A stretch of 64,000 bases of DNA from Nesterenkonia halotolerans. Its GTDB lineage: Bacteria; Actinomycetota; Actinomycetes; Actinomycetales; Micrococcaceae. Shown one piece after another: positions 35,518 to 44,094 of this stretch. Below the pieces are notes generated by a model. That model was not told the DNA's origin and ran no database searches. It was given only the letters and a program-made list of their open reading frames with translations. The first letter of the stretch is position 1; each line of letters opens with the position of its first letter. Both the position numbers and the translations under genes were made by a program. The DNA is taken from the NCBI RefSeq assembly GCF_014874065.1, contig NZ_JADBEE010000001.1:930001-994000 (forward strand), written 5' to 3'.

Positions 35518-37713
35518 GTGAGCACATCCAGCACGGACGCAGCCAACCTTTCACCCTCCGATGTCGAGGCACACCTGGTCGAACAGGACCCGGCCTTCCA
35601 CGCAGAGGCTCGCGAGCGCCTGGCCGCCCTTGCCGGATCCGAGGTGGACTTCCGGCAGGGTCAGTTCGAGGCGATCTCCGCGCTGGTCCAGCAACGACGC
35701 CGGGTGCTGGTGGTGCAGAAGACGGGCTGGGGCAAGTCTGCGGTCTACTTCCTCGCCGCGCACCTGCTGCGCAGTCGCGGCCGCGGCGTCAGCCTGATCG
35801 TCTCCCCGCTGATCGCGCTGATGCGTGATCAGATCGCCGCCGCCACCCGCGCCGGAGTGCGCGCCCAGGCGGTCAGCTCCGCCAACGCCCATGAATGGGA
35901 CACCATCATGGAGTCCCTGCGCAATGACGAGCTCGACGTGCTGCTGATCTCCCCCGAACGCCTCGCCAATCCCCGCTTCCGCGACGAGGTGCTGCCCGGG
36001 CTGCTGCAGCGCATGGGCATGCTCGTGGTGGATGAGGCGCACTGCATCTCCGACTGGGGGCACGACTTCCGGCCCGACTACCGGCGCATCGCGGAGATCG
36101 TGCGCAACCTCCCCACCGAGGTCCCCGTGCTGGCCACCACTGCCACGGCGAACTCGCGGGTGGTCGATGACATCGCCGCCCAGCTGACCCCCGCAGGTGA
36201 AGCCGGTCATGTCGGCGACCATGCGGACAAAGAGGTCCTCGTCCTGCGCGGCACGCTCAGCCGCGAGTCGCTGCGCCTGGGCGTCCTCTCGCTCCCGGAT
36301 TCCGAGCAGCGCATCGCCTGGCTGACCCAGCACCTAGAGGACCTCACCGGAAGCGGAATCGTCTATGCGCTGACCATCTCCCAGGCCACCGACCTCGCCG
36401 CGCACCTGAACGCGCATGGCTACAAGGTTGCCGCCTATACGGGCCAGACCGACCCGGACGAGCGCCAGCAGCTGGAGCAGGCGCTGAAGGACAACACGGT
36501 CAAGGCCCTGATCGCCACCAGCGCGCTGGGCATGGGCTTCGACAAGCCCGACCTCGGGTTCGTGGTCCATCTCGGCGCCCCCTCCTCCCCGGTCTCCTAC
36601 TACCAGCAGATCGGCCGTGCGGGCCGCGCCGTGGACAGCGCCGACGTGCTGCTCATGCCGGGCAAGGAGGACGTCCGCATCTGGGAGTACTTCGCCCAGG
36701 CCTCCATGCCCACCCAGGAACGCGCCGACGCCGTGCTGAATGCCCTCTCCCCGGAGACCACGCTCTCCGTGGCGAAGCTCGAGGCCATGGTGGAGATCCG
36801 CCGCTCCCCGCTCGAGCTGCTGCTCAAGGTCCTCGAGGTCGACGGCAGCGTCCGCCGCGTCTCGGGTGGCTGGCTCTCCACCGGGGTGCCCTGGACCTAT
36901 GACGCCGAGCGCTATGACACCATTCTGGCGATGCGCCGCGCCGAGCAGCAGCTCATGCTCGATTACGAGCGTCTCCCCCAGGGACAGTGCCGGATGGTCT
37001 TCCTGGCCCACGCCCTCGACGACGACGCCGCCCAGCCCTGCGGCCGCTGTGACACCTGCGCAGAACCCTGGTTCCCGCAGGACGTCTCCCAGCCCGCCCT
37101 GGCGGAGGCCAAGGCCAGCCTGGATCGGGTCGGACTGGAGATCGCTCCGCGCAAGCAATGGCCCACCGGTCTGGGCGCGCTGGGCCTCTCGCTCAAGGGC
37201 AAGCTTCCCACCGAAGCGCTGGCCGAGCCCGGACGAGCGCTGGCCCGGCTGAGCGATCTCGGCTGGGGCACCCCCGTGCGCGAGGCCCTGCAGGGTGAAG
37301 ACGCCGAGGTCAGCGAGCAGCTGGTGCGCGGAGCGATCCGGGTGCTCGCCGAATGGGGATGGGCGCGGCGCCCCGACGTCGTCGTGTCCATGCCTTCACG
37401 GCAGCATCCGGTGCTCGTGGACTCGCTGGCCCAGTCCCTGGCGCGGGTCGGGCAGCTGCCCTATGCCGGCGCGCTGGAATGGGCCGACGGCGGTCCCACC
37501 AGCACCCCGGACACCAACAGCGCCTTCCGCCTGGCCGGCCTGCTGGGAAAGTTCGGGGTCTCTTCAGAACTTGCCGGCCGGATCGAGGGCGCCTCGGTGC
37601 TGCTGGTCGATGACGAGGTGGTCTCCCGCTGGACGCTCACTGTGGCGGCGCGAGAGCTGCGCGGCGCCGGTGCTGCACAGGTGCTTCCCTTCACGCTGGG
37701 GATGCGCGGATAG
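35518..37713 (+). CDS. RecQ-like ATP-dependent DNA helicase with C-terminal phosphoribosyltransferase-like domain
   Basis: 731 residues. Walker A is QKTGWGKS (67-74), with the usual A/G-x-G replaced by GWG. DEAH is at 172-175, followed by the RecQ-type CISDWGHDFRPDYRR loop. Motif VI is QQIGRAGRA. The zinc ligands Cys491, Cys508, Cys511 and Cys514 lie in the RecQ-Ct region. The last ~90 residues (SVLLVDDEVVSRWTLTVAA) look like a ComF-type PRTase fold, a known actinobacterial variant. It starts at GTG. Role: 3'-5' unwinding in repair or recombination; the tail's role is unknown. Confidence 0.9.
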   Translation: MSTSSTDAANLSPSDVEAHLVEQDPAFHAEARERLAALAGSEVDFRQGQFEAISALVQQRRRVLVVQKTGWGKSAVYFLAAHLLRSRGRGVSLIVSPLIALMRDQIAAATRAGVRAQAVSSANAHEWDTIMESLRNDELDVLLISPERLANPRFRDEVLPGLLQRMGMLVVDEAHCISDWGHDFRPDYRRIAEIVRNLPTEVPVLATTATANSRVVDDIAAQLTPAGEAGHVGDHADKEVLVLRGTLSRESLRLGVLSLPDSEQRIAWLTQHLEDLTGSGIVYALTISQATDLAAHLNAHGYKVAAYTGQTDPDERQQLEQALKDNTVKALIATSALGMGFDKPDLGFVVHLGAPSSPVSYYQQIGRAGRAVDSADVLLMPGKEDVRIWEYFAQASMPTQERADAVLNALSPETTLSVAKLEAMVEIRRSPLELLLKVLEVDGSVRRVSGGWLSTGVPWTYDAERYDTILAMRRAEQQLMLDYERLPQGQCRMVFLAHALDDDAAQPCGRCDTCAEPWFPQDVSQPALAEAKASLDRVGLEIAPRKQWPTGLGALGLSLKGKLPTEALAEPGRALARLSDLGWGTPVREALQGEDAEVSEQLVRGAIRVLAEWGWARRPDVVVSMPSRQHPVLVDSLAQSLARVGQLPYAGALEWADGGPTSTPDTNSAFRLAGLLGKFGVSSELAGRIEGASVLLVDDEVVSRWTLTVAARELRGAGAAQVLPFTLGMRG

Positions 37714-37836
37714 GTGCGCTGACCGGCACCCATGGGCGCCAATGCTGGATACTCCCAGCTCCAGCCCCCAGGATGAGGAACGAAGCCGCACAGTTCTCAC
37801 GACTCGCAACATCCTGAGGAAGGACGATCCGTCACG

Positions 37837-39459
37837 ATGAACTCCCAGACGACGCACTCCACTTACGAGCCGGCCGATACTCATCGTTCCCTCTGGTTGG
37901 ACACCCACACCCCCGAGTCGATTCCCACGGATACCTTCACCGAGGGCGCCCATTACGACACCGTGGTGGCCGGCGCGGGACTGACCGGTCTCACCACGGC
38001 GGTGCTTCTCGCAAGGTCAGGGCACAAGGTGGCAGTCCTGGAGGCCCGCTCGGTCGGCGTCGTCGCCACCGGCAACACCACGGCGAAGCTGTCCCTGCTG
38101 CAGGGCACCAATCTCTCCAGCATCCGGAAGCACCACTCCGACGAGATCCTGCAGGCCTATGTGGACGGCAACCAGGAGGGGCAGTCCTGGCTGGTCCGCT
38201 ACCTGGAGGAACACGGCGTCCCGTATCAGCGGCGCACCGCCTATACCTATGCGGCCACCGGATCTGGACTCTCCTCGCTGCGGGAGGAGCTCGCGGCCTG
38301 CCAGAACGCGGGCCTGCCGGTGGAATGGACCGAGAGGACCGATCTTCCGTTCCCGGTCAGCGGGGCGATCGCGCTGAAGGACCAGATCCAGTTCCACCCC
38401 ATGGAGGTCCTCGGAGCGCTTGCCGCGGAGCTGCGTCATCGCGGCGGTGAGCTGATCGAGGGTGTGCGGGTCACCGGCGCGAGCTCCGGTGACGGCTCCT
38501 GGCGTGACACCGAGGAAGATGCGGCACGAAGCTCGACCGATGATGACACCGAGGGTTCACCGCTCATAGATTCAGCGCCGCTGACCGTGGAGACCAGTCA
38601 GGGCAGCGTCACGGCGTCTCGACTGATGCTGGCCACTGGTGTGCCCGTGCTGGATCGCGGCGGATACTTCGCCAAGCTCAAGCCGAACCGCTCCTACGCG
38701 ATGACCTACCGGGTGCCGGGCTCCCCCGCGAGCATCCCGGAGGGGATGTACCTCAGCGCGGATTCACCGGGGCGGACCCTGCGCACGGTGCCCGTCAATG
38801 GCGAGGAGCTGCTGCTGATCGGCGGCAATGACCACGTGGTGGGCCGCTCCCCGTCCGAGGCCGCCGCCGTGCAGGACCTCGAGGACTGGGCGCAGGAGCA
38901 CTTCCCCGGCGCAGAACGGACCCACGTCTGGTCCGCTCAGGATTACCGCACCTCCCAGTACGTGCCGTTCTTCGGGAAGCTGCCCCGCGGGGGCGGGAAG
39001 ATCTACCTGGCCACGGGATACAACAAATGGGGCATGTCCAATGCCGTGGCTGCCGCCCTAGCGATCTCCGCGCAGATCCTCGGCGGGCATATGGCCTGGG
39101 CCGAGACGCTCGGGGCGCGGATGACCTCGCCGTCAGATGTGCTCACCGGACTCAAGGACAACGCTGAGGTCGGCGCTACCATGGTCGCCGGCTGGGCCGC
39201 GGCGGAGGTTCACGCCCTGCCCAAGGAAGCACCCGCCGAGGGTGAGGGCGCAGTGGGCCGGGAGCACGGCAAGCCGGTGGCGGTCTCCACGGTGGAGGGC
39301 GAGACCTGCAAGGTCTCCGCGATCTGCCCCCACCTGGGCGGGGTCCTGAAGTGGAACGACGCCGCGCTGTCCTGGGACTGCCCGCTGCATGGTTCTCGAT
39401 TCGCTGCGGACGGCGAACTGCTGGAAGGGCCCGCCGTCACGAACCTGTCGAGGCTGTGA
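37837..39459 (+). CDS. FAD-dependent oxidoreductase with C-terminal Rieske [2Fe-2S] domain
   Basis: 540 residues. The N-terminal DAO-type FAD domain has VVAGAGLTGLTTAVLLARSG and LEARSVGVVATGNTTAK. The Rieske domain is at the end, with ligands Cys497/His499 (CPHLGG) and Cys515/His518 (CPLH). The combination is common in Actinobacteria and Bacillus, but the substrate is unknown. A Ser/Asp/Glu-rich insertion near 225-245 (TEEDAARSSTDDDTEGS) is poorly conserved. The start has GGAAGGA upstream. Confidence 0.92.
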   Translation: MNSQTTHSTYEPADTHRSLWLDTHTPESIPTDTFTEGAHYDTVVAGAGLTGLTTAVLLARSGHKVAVLEARSVGVVATGNTTAKLSLLQGTNLSSIRKHHSDEILQAYVDGNQEGQSWLVRYLEEHGVPYQRRTAYTYAATGSGLSSLREELAACQNAGLPVEWTERTDLPFPVSGAIALKDQIQFHPMEVLGALAAELRHRGGELIEGVRVTGASSGDGSWRDTEEDAARSSTDDDTEGSPLIDSAPLTVETSQGSVTASRLMLATGVPVLDRGGYFAKLKPNRSYAMTYRVPGSPASIPEGMYLSADSPGRTLRTVPVNGEELLLIGGNDHVVGRSPSEAAAVQDLEDWAQEHFPGAERTHVWSAQDYRTSQYVPFFGKLPRGGGKIYLATGYNKWGMSNAVAAALAISAQILGGHMAWAETLGARMTSPSDVLTGLKDNAEVGATMVAGWAAAEVHALPKEAPAEGEGAVGREHGKPVAVSTVEGETCKVSAICPHLGGVLKWNDAALSWDCPLHGSRFAADGELLEGPAVTNLSRL

Positions 39460-39475
39460 CGTCTCTTCAGGGCCG

Positions 39476-40414
39476 CTAGCGGACGGAGAAGTCCCGCGGG
39501 TAGGAGCTCTGCGCGCCGAAGCGGGTCGCCGCGTCTGCCGCGAATCGCGAGGCGGTGGCCGCTGCCGTCTCCAGGCTGTCTCCGCAGGTGAGGCGTCCCA
39601 CCAGTGCGCCCGCGAAGGCATCTCCGCAACCACTGGTATCCACGGCCTTCACCGGCACCCCGGGGACATCGACGGCCGGCTGCCCGCTGCGGTGCAGCAA
39701 CGCGCCCTCCCCACCGCGGGTGACGATGAGCGTCTCGACGCCGAGCTGGGCCGCCGGGTCAGCTAAGCCTGAGCGCGCGGGCTCTGAATAATCGGTCCGA
39801 CTCTCAGCCGGATGCTCGGCCCGATGCCCACCGCCGACTTGGGCCGCGCGCTCCAGCAGGTGCTGCGCCTCCCCCTCGTTGACGATGACCATGTCCACGT
39901 TCCGCAGATCCACGGCCTCGGTCGGCAGCGGTGAGGCGTTCAGGGCCACTTTCGTCCCGGTGGCGTGCGCCCGGGCGGCAGTCTCCAGGACCGCCTCCAG
40001 CGGAACCTCCAGGCTCAGCAGCACCCATTCGGCCTGGTCCAGCAGCGCCGGCGGGCAGTCGTCGGCGCTGAGCTCCGCGTTCGCGCCGGGGACCACGACG
40101 ATCGTGTTCTCCCCGTCCGCGCGCACCGTGATGAAAGCCGTCCCCTGCGCTCCGCGTCCCGGTGTGACCGCTTCGGCCTGGACACCGGCCTCCAACAGCG
40201 AGGCCACAGCCTCGGTACCGGCGGCATCGGCGCCACAGCGGGCGACCAGATGAGATTCCGCACCGACCAGCGCGGCCGCCACCGCCTGGTTGGCGGACTT
40301 GCCGCCGGTGGCCGTCTCCGCTGCATGGGCCAGCACGGTCTCCCCTGGCTGGGGGAACTCGGTCAGCTGTGCGGTGATGTCTCGGTTCACGGATCCCACG
40401 ACCAGTAGTGTCAC
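39476..40414 (-). CDS. rbsK: Ribokinase (PfkB family)
   Basis: 312 residues, full length. The N-terminal NRDITAQLTEFPQPGET and GGKSANQAVAAA are ribokinase signatures. The anion hole and catalytic base are in DTSGCGDAFAGAL. It phosphorylates D-ribose to ribose 5-phosphate. It starts at GTG 40414. It lies 31 bases after the cstR-like gene on the same strand, so read-through from the persulfide operon is possible, but the function is unrelated. No rbs transporter is nearby. Confidence 0.88.
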   Translation of the reverse strand: MTLLVVGSVNRDITAQLTEFPQPGETVLAHAAETATGGKSANQAVAAALVGAESHLVARCGADAAGTEAVASLLEAGVQAEAVTPGRGAQGTAFITVRADGENTIVVVPGANAELSADDCPPALLDQAEWVLLSLEVPLEAVLETAARAHATGTKVALNASPLPTEAVDLRNVDMVIVNEGEAQHLLERAAQVGGGHRAEHPAESRTDYSEPARSGLADPAAQLGVETLIVTRGGEGALLHRSGQPAVDVPGVPVKAVDTSGCGDAFAGALVGRLTCGDSLETAAATASRFAADAATRFGAQSSYPRDFSVR

Positions 40415-40445
40415 GCGCGATCTCCTTTGACGGTGGTCGAGCGGA

Positions 40446-40724
40446 TCAGGACAGTGAGAGGAACAGCTTCTCGAGCTCTTCCACGGTCAGTCCGTCCTCG
40501 GTCTCCGCAGCGGCTTCGGGATCGGTGATGCAGAACTGCATCGCGGAGGAGACCACGCTGAAGCCGGCCCGGTCCAGCGCGGTGGACACCGCGGAGAGCT
40601 GGGTGACCACGTCACGGCAGCTGCCGCCGTTCTCGACCGCGTTGATCACCGAGTCCAGCTGACCGCGGGCTCGCTTGAGCCGGTTCACGATCTTGCGCTG
40701 GGTCTCTGGATCGGCTTCTCTCAT
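40446..40724 (-). CDS. CsoR/CstR-family transcriptional repressor, probably persulfide-sensing CstR-like
   Basis: 92-residue all-alpha DUF156 repressor. Cys36 (GGSCRDVV) and Cys65 (MQFCI) match the two conserved cysteines. The copper-binding histidine of CsoR, four residues before the second Cys, is replaced by Ala61, so Cu(I) sensing is unlikely. Dithiol chemistry as in CstR fits better, as do the neighbours: TSUP exporter, rhodanese and MBL-rhodanese. It would bind the two palindromes upstream of the first operon gene. It is the distal gene, so it is autoregulated (inference). Confidence 0.85.
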   Translation of the reverse strand: MREADPETQRKIVNRLKRARGQLDSVINAVENGGSCRDVVTQLSAVSTALDRAGFSVVSSAMQFCITDPEAAAETEDGLTVEELEKLFLSLS

Positions 40725-40757
40725 GGTGCTCTCCCTGCTTCTCGCACTGTTATGTCT

Positions 40758-41600
40758 CTATGATGCCAGCAGTTGCCGGCGCCGCCTCAACACCAAGGTC
40801 CCCAGCAGCGTGAGGACCAGCACGGCTGCGGCCACCCCGTAGACCAGGGGCAACTCTTGGAAGAAGACGACGATTCCCATGATCAGCACCAGGTAGCCGA
40901 AGACCTTCTTGAGCGCCTTCTCGGGGACATGCTTGCCGAAGGCCGTGCCGATCAGCGCGCCCACCACTGTGATGATGGTGATCATCAACACCGGCACCCA
41001 GTCGATGCTCACTTCAGTCATGTACCCGGCCAGCCCGGTGAAGGACTTCATCGAGATGATCAGCAGCGAGGTCCCCACCGCTGCCGGCATGGACAGCCCG
41101 CCGAGCAGCACCAGGGCGGGGACCACGAGGAATCCGCCGCCGGCGCCGACCATGCCTGTGACCAGTCCGACGACGAGTCCCTCGGCGAGGATCTTGACCA
41201 ACGGCAGCTTCTTCCGGGCCTCGCCGCTGGTCTGCGGCCGGCGGTCCATGATCATGGCTAGCGCGGTGGCGACCATCATGATCCCGAAGGCCACCATGAG
41301 CACAACGCTGGGAAGCTGAGCCCCCAGTAGTCCGCCGCCGAACGCCCCGGCCATCGCGGCGGCGCCGAAGATGAATCCGGTCCGCCACTGCACGTTCCCG
41401 CGCCTGGCATGAGGGATCACGCTCACCAGGGAGGTCACCCCGATGATGAACATCGACGCGGCGATGGCCTCCTTGGGCGGGAAGCCCGCTACGTAGGTCA
41501 GCAGCGGGACGGCCAGGATGGTGCCCCCGCCGCCGAGCAGGCCCAGTGAGAGCCCGATCCCGACGGCGAGAACCATCGCGAGGATCAGCCCGCTGCTCAT
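40758..41600 (-). CDS. TSUP (TauE/SafE) family sulfite/sulfur-anion exporter
   Basis: 280 residues with about eight membrane helices and glycine-rich repeated halves (GLLGGGGTILAVPLL and GMVGAGGGFLVVPALV). The start ATG 41600 overlaps the rhodanese stop (ATGA); a longer frame upstream lies inside that gene. In persulfide operons these permeases export sulfite or related anions made by persulfide dioxygenase and rhodanese. This context makes that role likely here. Confidence 0.9.
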   Translation of the reverse strand: MSSGLILAMVLAVGIGLSLGLLGGGGTILAVPLLTYVAGFPPKEAIAASMFIIGVTSLVSVIPHARRGNVQWRTGFIFGAAAMAGAFGGGLLGAQLPSVVLMVAFGIMMVATALAMIMDRRPQTSGEARKKLPLVKILAEGLVVGLVTGMVGAGGGFLVVPALVLLGGLSMPAAVGTSLLIISMKSFTGLAGYMTEVSIDWVPVLMITIITVVGALIGTAFGKHVPEKALKKVFGYLVLIMGIVVFFQELPLVYGVAAAVLVLTLLGTLVLRRRRQLLAS

Positions 41601-42280
41601 GGCCGCGACCGCACCCGAGAGGCCCGCTGGGCATCCGCTGCCCGCTCGTTCTGTGCTTCGCGCTGGTCTTGGATCTGTGTCGAGCGCGGAATCTCGGCGA
41701 GCAGCTTCTCCACGCTCGGGTCCGCCTCGACCTTGTTCCACGGCATCTTGTTCAGCGCCGCGGCCATGGCGCAGGAATCGGTCAGCGCCGAGAAGGTCAG
41801 CCCCGCGCCGATCGCGCCAGCGAGGTATCCCACCTTCGGTGAGATCAGCTTGCTGCCGACGAATCCGGTGAGCACCAGGGAGCCCGCCACCATGCGCACC
41901 TGCCGGTCCATGGCCCAGCGCTGTCTGCCCCGCTGGGTGTGCTGCTGATGCGAGGCTTCGAGCGCGACGACGCCGCCGTCAAGCACTCGCGCCGAGTCCA
42001 CTCCTGCAGCGCGCAAGTGCTGCAGGGCCTGGTTGGCGCGGTTGCCGGTCTGGCAGATCAGCACGATGTCTCCGGTGAACTGCTCGGCCAGAGTCTCCTT
42101 GTGCTTCTGCAGCAGGTCCAGCGGCACGTTGTGCGAGCCCGGGACTCGCAGCGATTCATGTTCCGCGGGTGTACGCACGTCCACGAGCAGCGGGGCCCGC
42201 TGTGACTGGAGCTTCTCGGCGAGTTCGGTCGGGCTCATCGGGGCGGCGGGCGCCGTCGTCGTGGTGGTGGTGTTCGCCAT
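41597..42280 (-). CDS. Rhodanese domain / DUF2892 membrane protein (YgaP-like)
   Basis: 227 residues. The rhodanese domain is intact, with catalytic Cys76 in LICQTGNRA. Two membrane helices of the DUF2892 type follow (MVAGSLVLTGFVGSKL and VGYLAGAIGAGLTFSAL), then a short charged tail. It handles sulfane sulfur at the membrane. AAAGGA precedes the ATG by about 12 bases. It is coupled to the exporter gene. Confidence 0.9.
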   Translation of the reverse strand: MANTTTTTTAPAAPMSPTELAEKLQSQRAPLLVDVRTPAEHESLRVPGSHNVPLDLLQKHKETLAEQFTGDIVLICQTGNRANQALQHLRAAGVDSARVLDGGVVALEASHQQHTQRGRQRWAMDRQVRMVAGSLVLTGFVGSKLISPKVGYLAGAIGAGLTFSALTDSCAMAAALNKMPWNKVEADPSVEKLLAEIPRSTQIQDQREAQNERAADAQRASRVRSRP

Positions 42281-42355
42281 AGGGCTGGGTGTTCCTTTCA
42301 AGAAGTACGGGGTGCTGGCGCTGCTGACGCCGGTATTGATCTCAGTTCCACCGGT

Positions 42356-43747
42356 TCAGCGGGACTGCTTCCACTCGGACCAGCCGGCATAGCTGCCGAC
42401 CAGCTCACGGACATCGTGGCCTTCTCTGCGCAGCGCACTGGCGGCCACGGAGTTCCGGACCCCGGACTGGCAGTAGGTCACGATAGGCCCGCTGCCCGGC
42501 AGCTGGTCCTGGTGCCAGAGCACCCGCCCGGCGCTGAGCTGCTGAGAGCCGGGGATGTGGCCCGCAGCGTGCTCGGACTTGTTGCGCACATCCAGCAGCA
42601 GCGCGGGCTCGAAGTCCTGAAGCTCCTCAGGGGTGATGGTGGCCGGCTGGGTTGTGGGGAGATCGGCGAGGCTGATCGTGTAGCCCTTCACCCGGTCGAT
42701 GCCGACCCTCATGAGGTGAGCGCGCATGATCTCAGCCTGGTCCTGATCCTCAGCCAGGAGGATCAGCGGCTGGGTCTCGGTCTCCGGGTCGTAGGCCCAG
42801 GCGCCGAAGCTGGCGAACTTGCCGCCGGCGGGGATGTTCAGGGCACCGATGACGGTTCCCTGTTTGACCTCGGCGTTGGCGCGGGTGTCCACGAAGATCG
42901 CTCGGTCCTCTTCCAGGGCGCTGCGCACCTGGTCCGAGGTGAAGGCCTGAAGCGGAGACAGCGGGCCCAGCACGGCGGGGCCGTCCTTGTTCTCGCGCTT
43001 CATCCGCCCGAAGTAGGCGTGGGCGTCGGGCTGCCCGTCGAGGAGCTCGTCGATGAAGCCCTGCTCGTCATCGTTGGCCAGATGCTTGGACCACCAGGCG
43101 TTGGTCCGCTCGTAGCCGACCGTGGTGGCCGGCAGCGCGCCCAGGGCCTTGCCGCAGGCGCTGCCTGCGCCGTGGCCGGGGTAGACCAGGATGTGGTCGG
43201 GCAGGGCGAGGAACTCGTTCTTCAGGCTGCGGTAGAGCTGCCTGGCTCCCTCGAAGCGGGTGTCGACTCCCCCGGCGGCCTCATCGAGGAGGTCCGGGCG
43301 GCCGAGGTCTCCGGCGAAGACGAAGTCTCCGGAGATCATGTAGCCGGGATCATCGCTGAAGGCGCCGTCGGTGACCAGGAAGATCAGGTGCTCCGGGGTG
43401 TGGCCGGGAGTATGGCGGGCCTCCACACGGATGTTGCCCAGGGTGATCACGTCTCCGTGCTGGAGTCGGGTGGCGTCGAAGCCGTACTGCCAGTCCTCGC
43501 CACCCTCGCCGGAGATGAAGGCCTCGGCGTCTGCGGCGGCCGCGAGCTCGCGGGTGCCGGAGAGGTAGTCCGCGTGGATGTGGGTCTCGGCGACCTTGGT
43601 GATGCGCATCCCGTGGTTCGCGGCGAGGTCGAAGTACTCGCCGACGTCGCGGCGGGCGTCGATGACCATGCCTTCGCCGGTGGCCTGGCAGCCGATGAAG
43701 TAGCTGGCCTGGGCCAGGTCCTCGTCGTAGATCCGTTCCAGAAGCAT
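42356..43747 (-). CDS. MBL-fold persulfide dioxygenase-like protein with two rhodanese domains
   Basis: 463 residues. The metallo-beta-lactamase domain has THIHADYLSG (His56, His58, Asp60), HTPGHTPEH and SGDFVFAGDLGRPD, as in ETHE1/CstB-type persulfide dioxygenases. The first rhodanese domain (about 260-350) lacks the active-site Cys (ILLAEDQD), while the second has Cys in TYCQSGVRN. ATG 43747 has GGAAGGGAG seven bases upstream. It oxidises persulfide to sulfite/thiosulfate (family knowledge). First gene of the operon, directly after the operators. Confidence 0.92.
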   Translation of the reverse strand: MLLERIYDEDLAQASYFIGCQATGEGMVIDARRDVGEYFDLAANHGMRITKVAETHIHADYLSGTRELAAAADAEAFISGEGGEDWQYGFDATRLQHGDVITLGNIRVEARHTPGHTPEHLIFLVTDGAFSDDPGYMISGDFVFAGDLGRPDLLDEAAGGVDTRFEGARQLYRSLKNEFLALPDHILVYPGHGAGSACGKALGALPATTVGYERTNAWWSKHLANDDEQGFIDELLDGQPDAHAYFGRMKRENKDGPAVLGPLSPLQAFTSDQVRSALEEDRAIFVDTRANAEVKQGTVIGALNIPAGGKFASFGAWAYDPETETQPLILLAEDQDQAEIMRAHLMRVGIDRVKGYTISLADLPTTQPATITPEELQDFEPALLLDVRNKSEHAAGHIPGSQQLSAGRVLWHQDQLPGSGPIVTYCQSGVRNSVAASALRREGHDVRELVGSYAGWSEWKQSR

Positions 43748-43777
43748 GAGATCGCTCCCTTCCTTGACAGTCGTTGG

Positions 43778-43793
43778 ATACCCCATGGGGTAT
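43778..43793. promoter_or_regulatory. CstR/CsoR-type operator 1 (perfect 16-bp palindrome)
   Basis: ATACCCCATGGGGTAT is its own reverse complement. The C4-x2-G4 core with flanking A/T is the classic CsoR/CstR operator shape. It lies 31 bases before the MBL-rhodanese start codon. Confidence 0.75.
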
Positions 43794-43810
43794 ATGAACT
43801 ACTGTCGCAC

Positions 43811-43826
43811 ATACCCCCGGGGGTAT
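43811..43826. promoter_or_regulatory. CstR/CsoR-type operator 2 (perfect 16-bp palindrome)
   Basis: ATACCCCCGGGGGTAT is a perfect palindrome of the same type as operator 1. The two centres are 33 bp apart, about three helical turns, so both sites face the same side of the DNA. Paired sites are known for CstR. Confidence 0.75.
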
Positions 43827-43848
43827 ACAAGTTCGACGGAAAAAGATG

Positions 43849-44094
43849 AGTGAGCTGCTCCATTCGGGGTCGCCACGTGCTGCCGCGAATACCGCTCTGA
43901 GAGGCCGCGTTAACACTGCTGAAACGCGAGCCGGTAGGGTGGACAATCTGCCCTCCCCCAGCGCGCCCGCCCGGCGACCTGTGTGCGGACGCGAGCAGCA
44001 ATCGTGTGTATCTACCTGGCCTGCGCGGCATTCCCGCCGCAGCGGCCAAGGCGGCACTGAGTAAGACAGAGCCGACACCAAAGGACCTATCACC
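43849..44094 (+). promoter_or_regulatory. Intergenic region and predicted promoter of the MFS gene
   Basis: No convincing gene lies between the operators and the MFS start. A candidate plus-strand promoter has -35 TTAACA (43910-43915), a 19-base spacer and -10 TAGGGT (43935-43940), which gives a leader of about 150 bases. A 72-codon open frame beginning at 43846 looks non-coding (Arg/Ser-rich, no homology recognised). Confidence 0.4.

Noticed and set aside
43778..43826. Palindromes read as terminators of a plus-strand transcript
   Set aside because: No loop is possible in a perfect palindrome without unpaired centre, no T-run follows, and the C4/G4 form fits CsoR/CstR operators.
43846..44064. 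72-codon frame upstream of the MFS gene
   Set aside because: Composition is random-like (Arg/Ser/Ala) and it overlaps the predicted MFS promoter; no ribosome-binding site.
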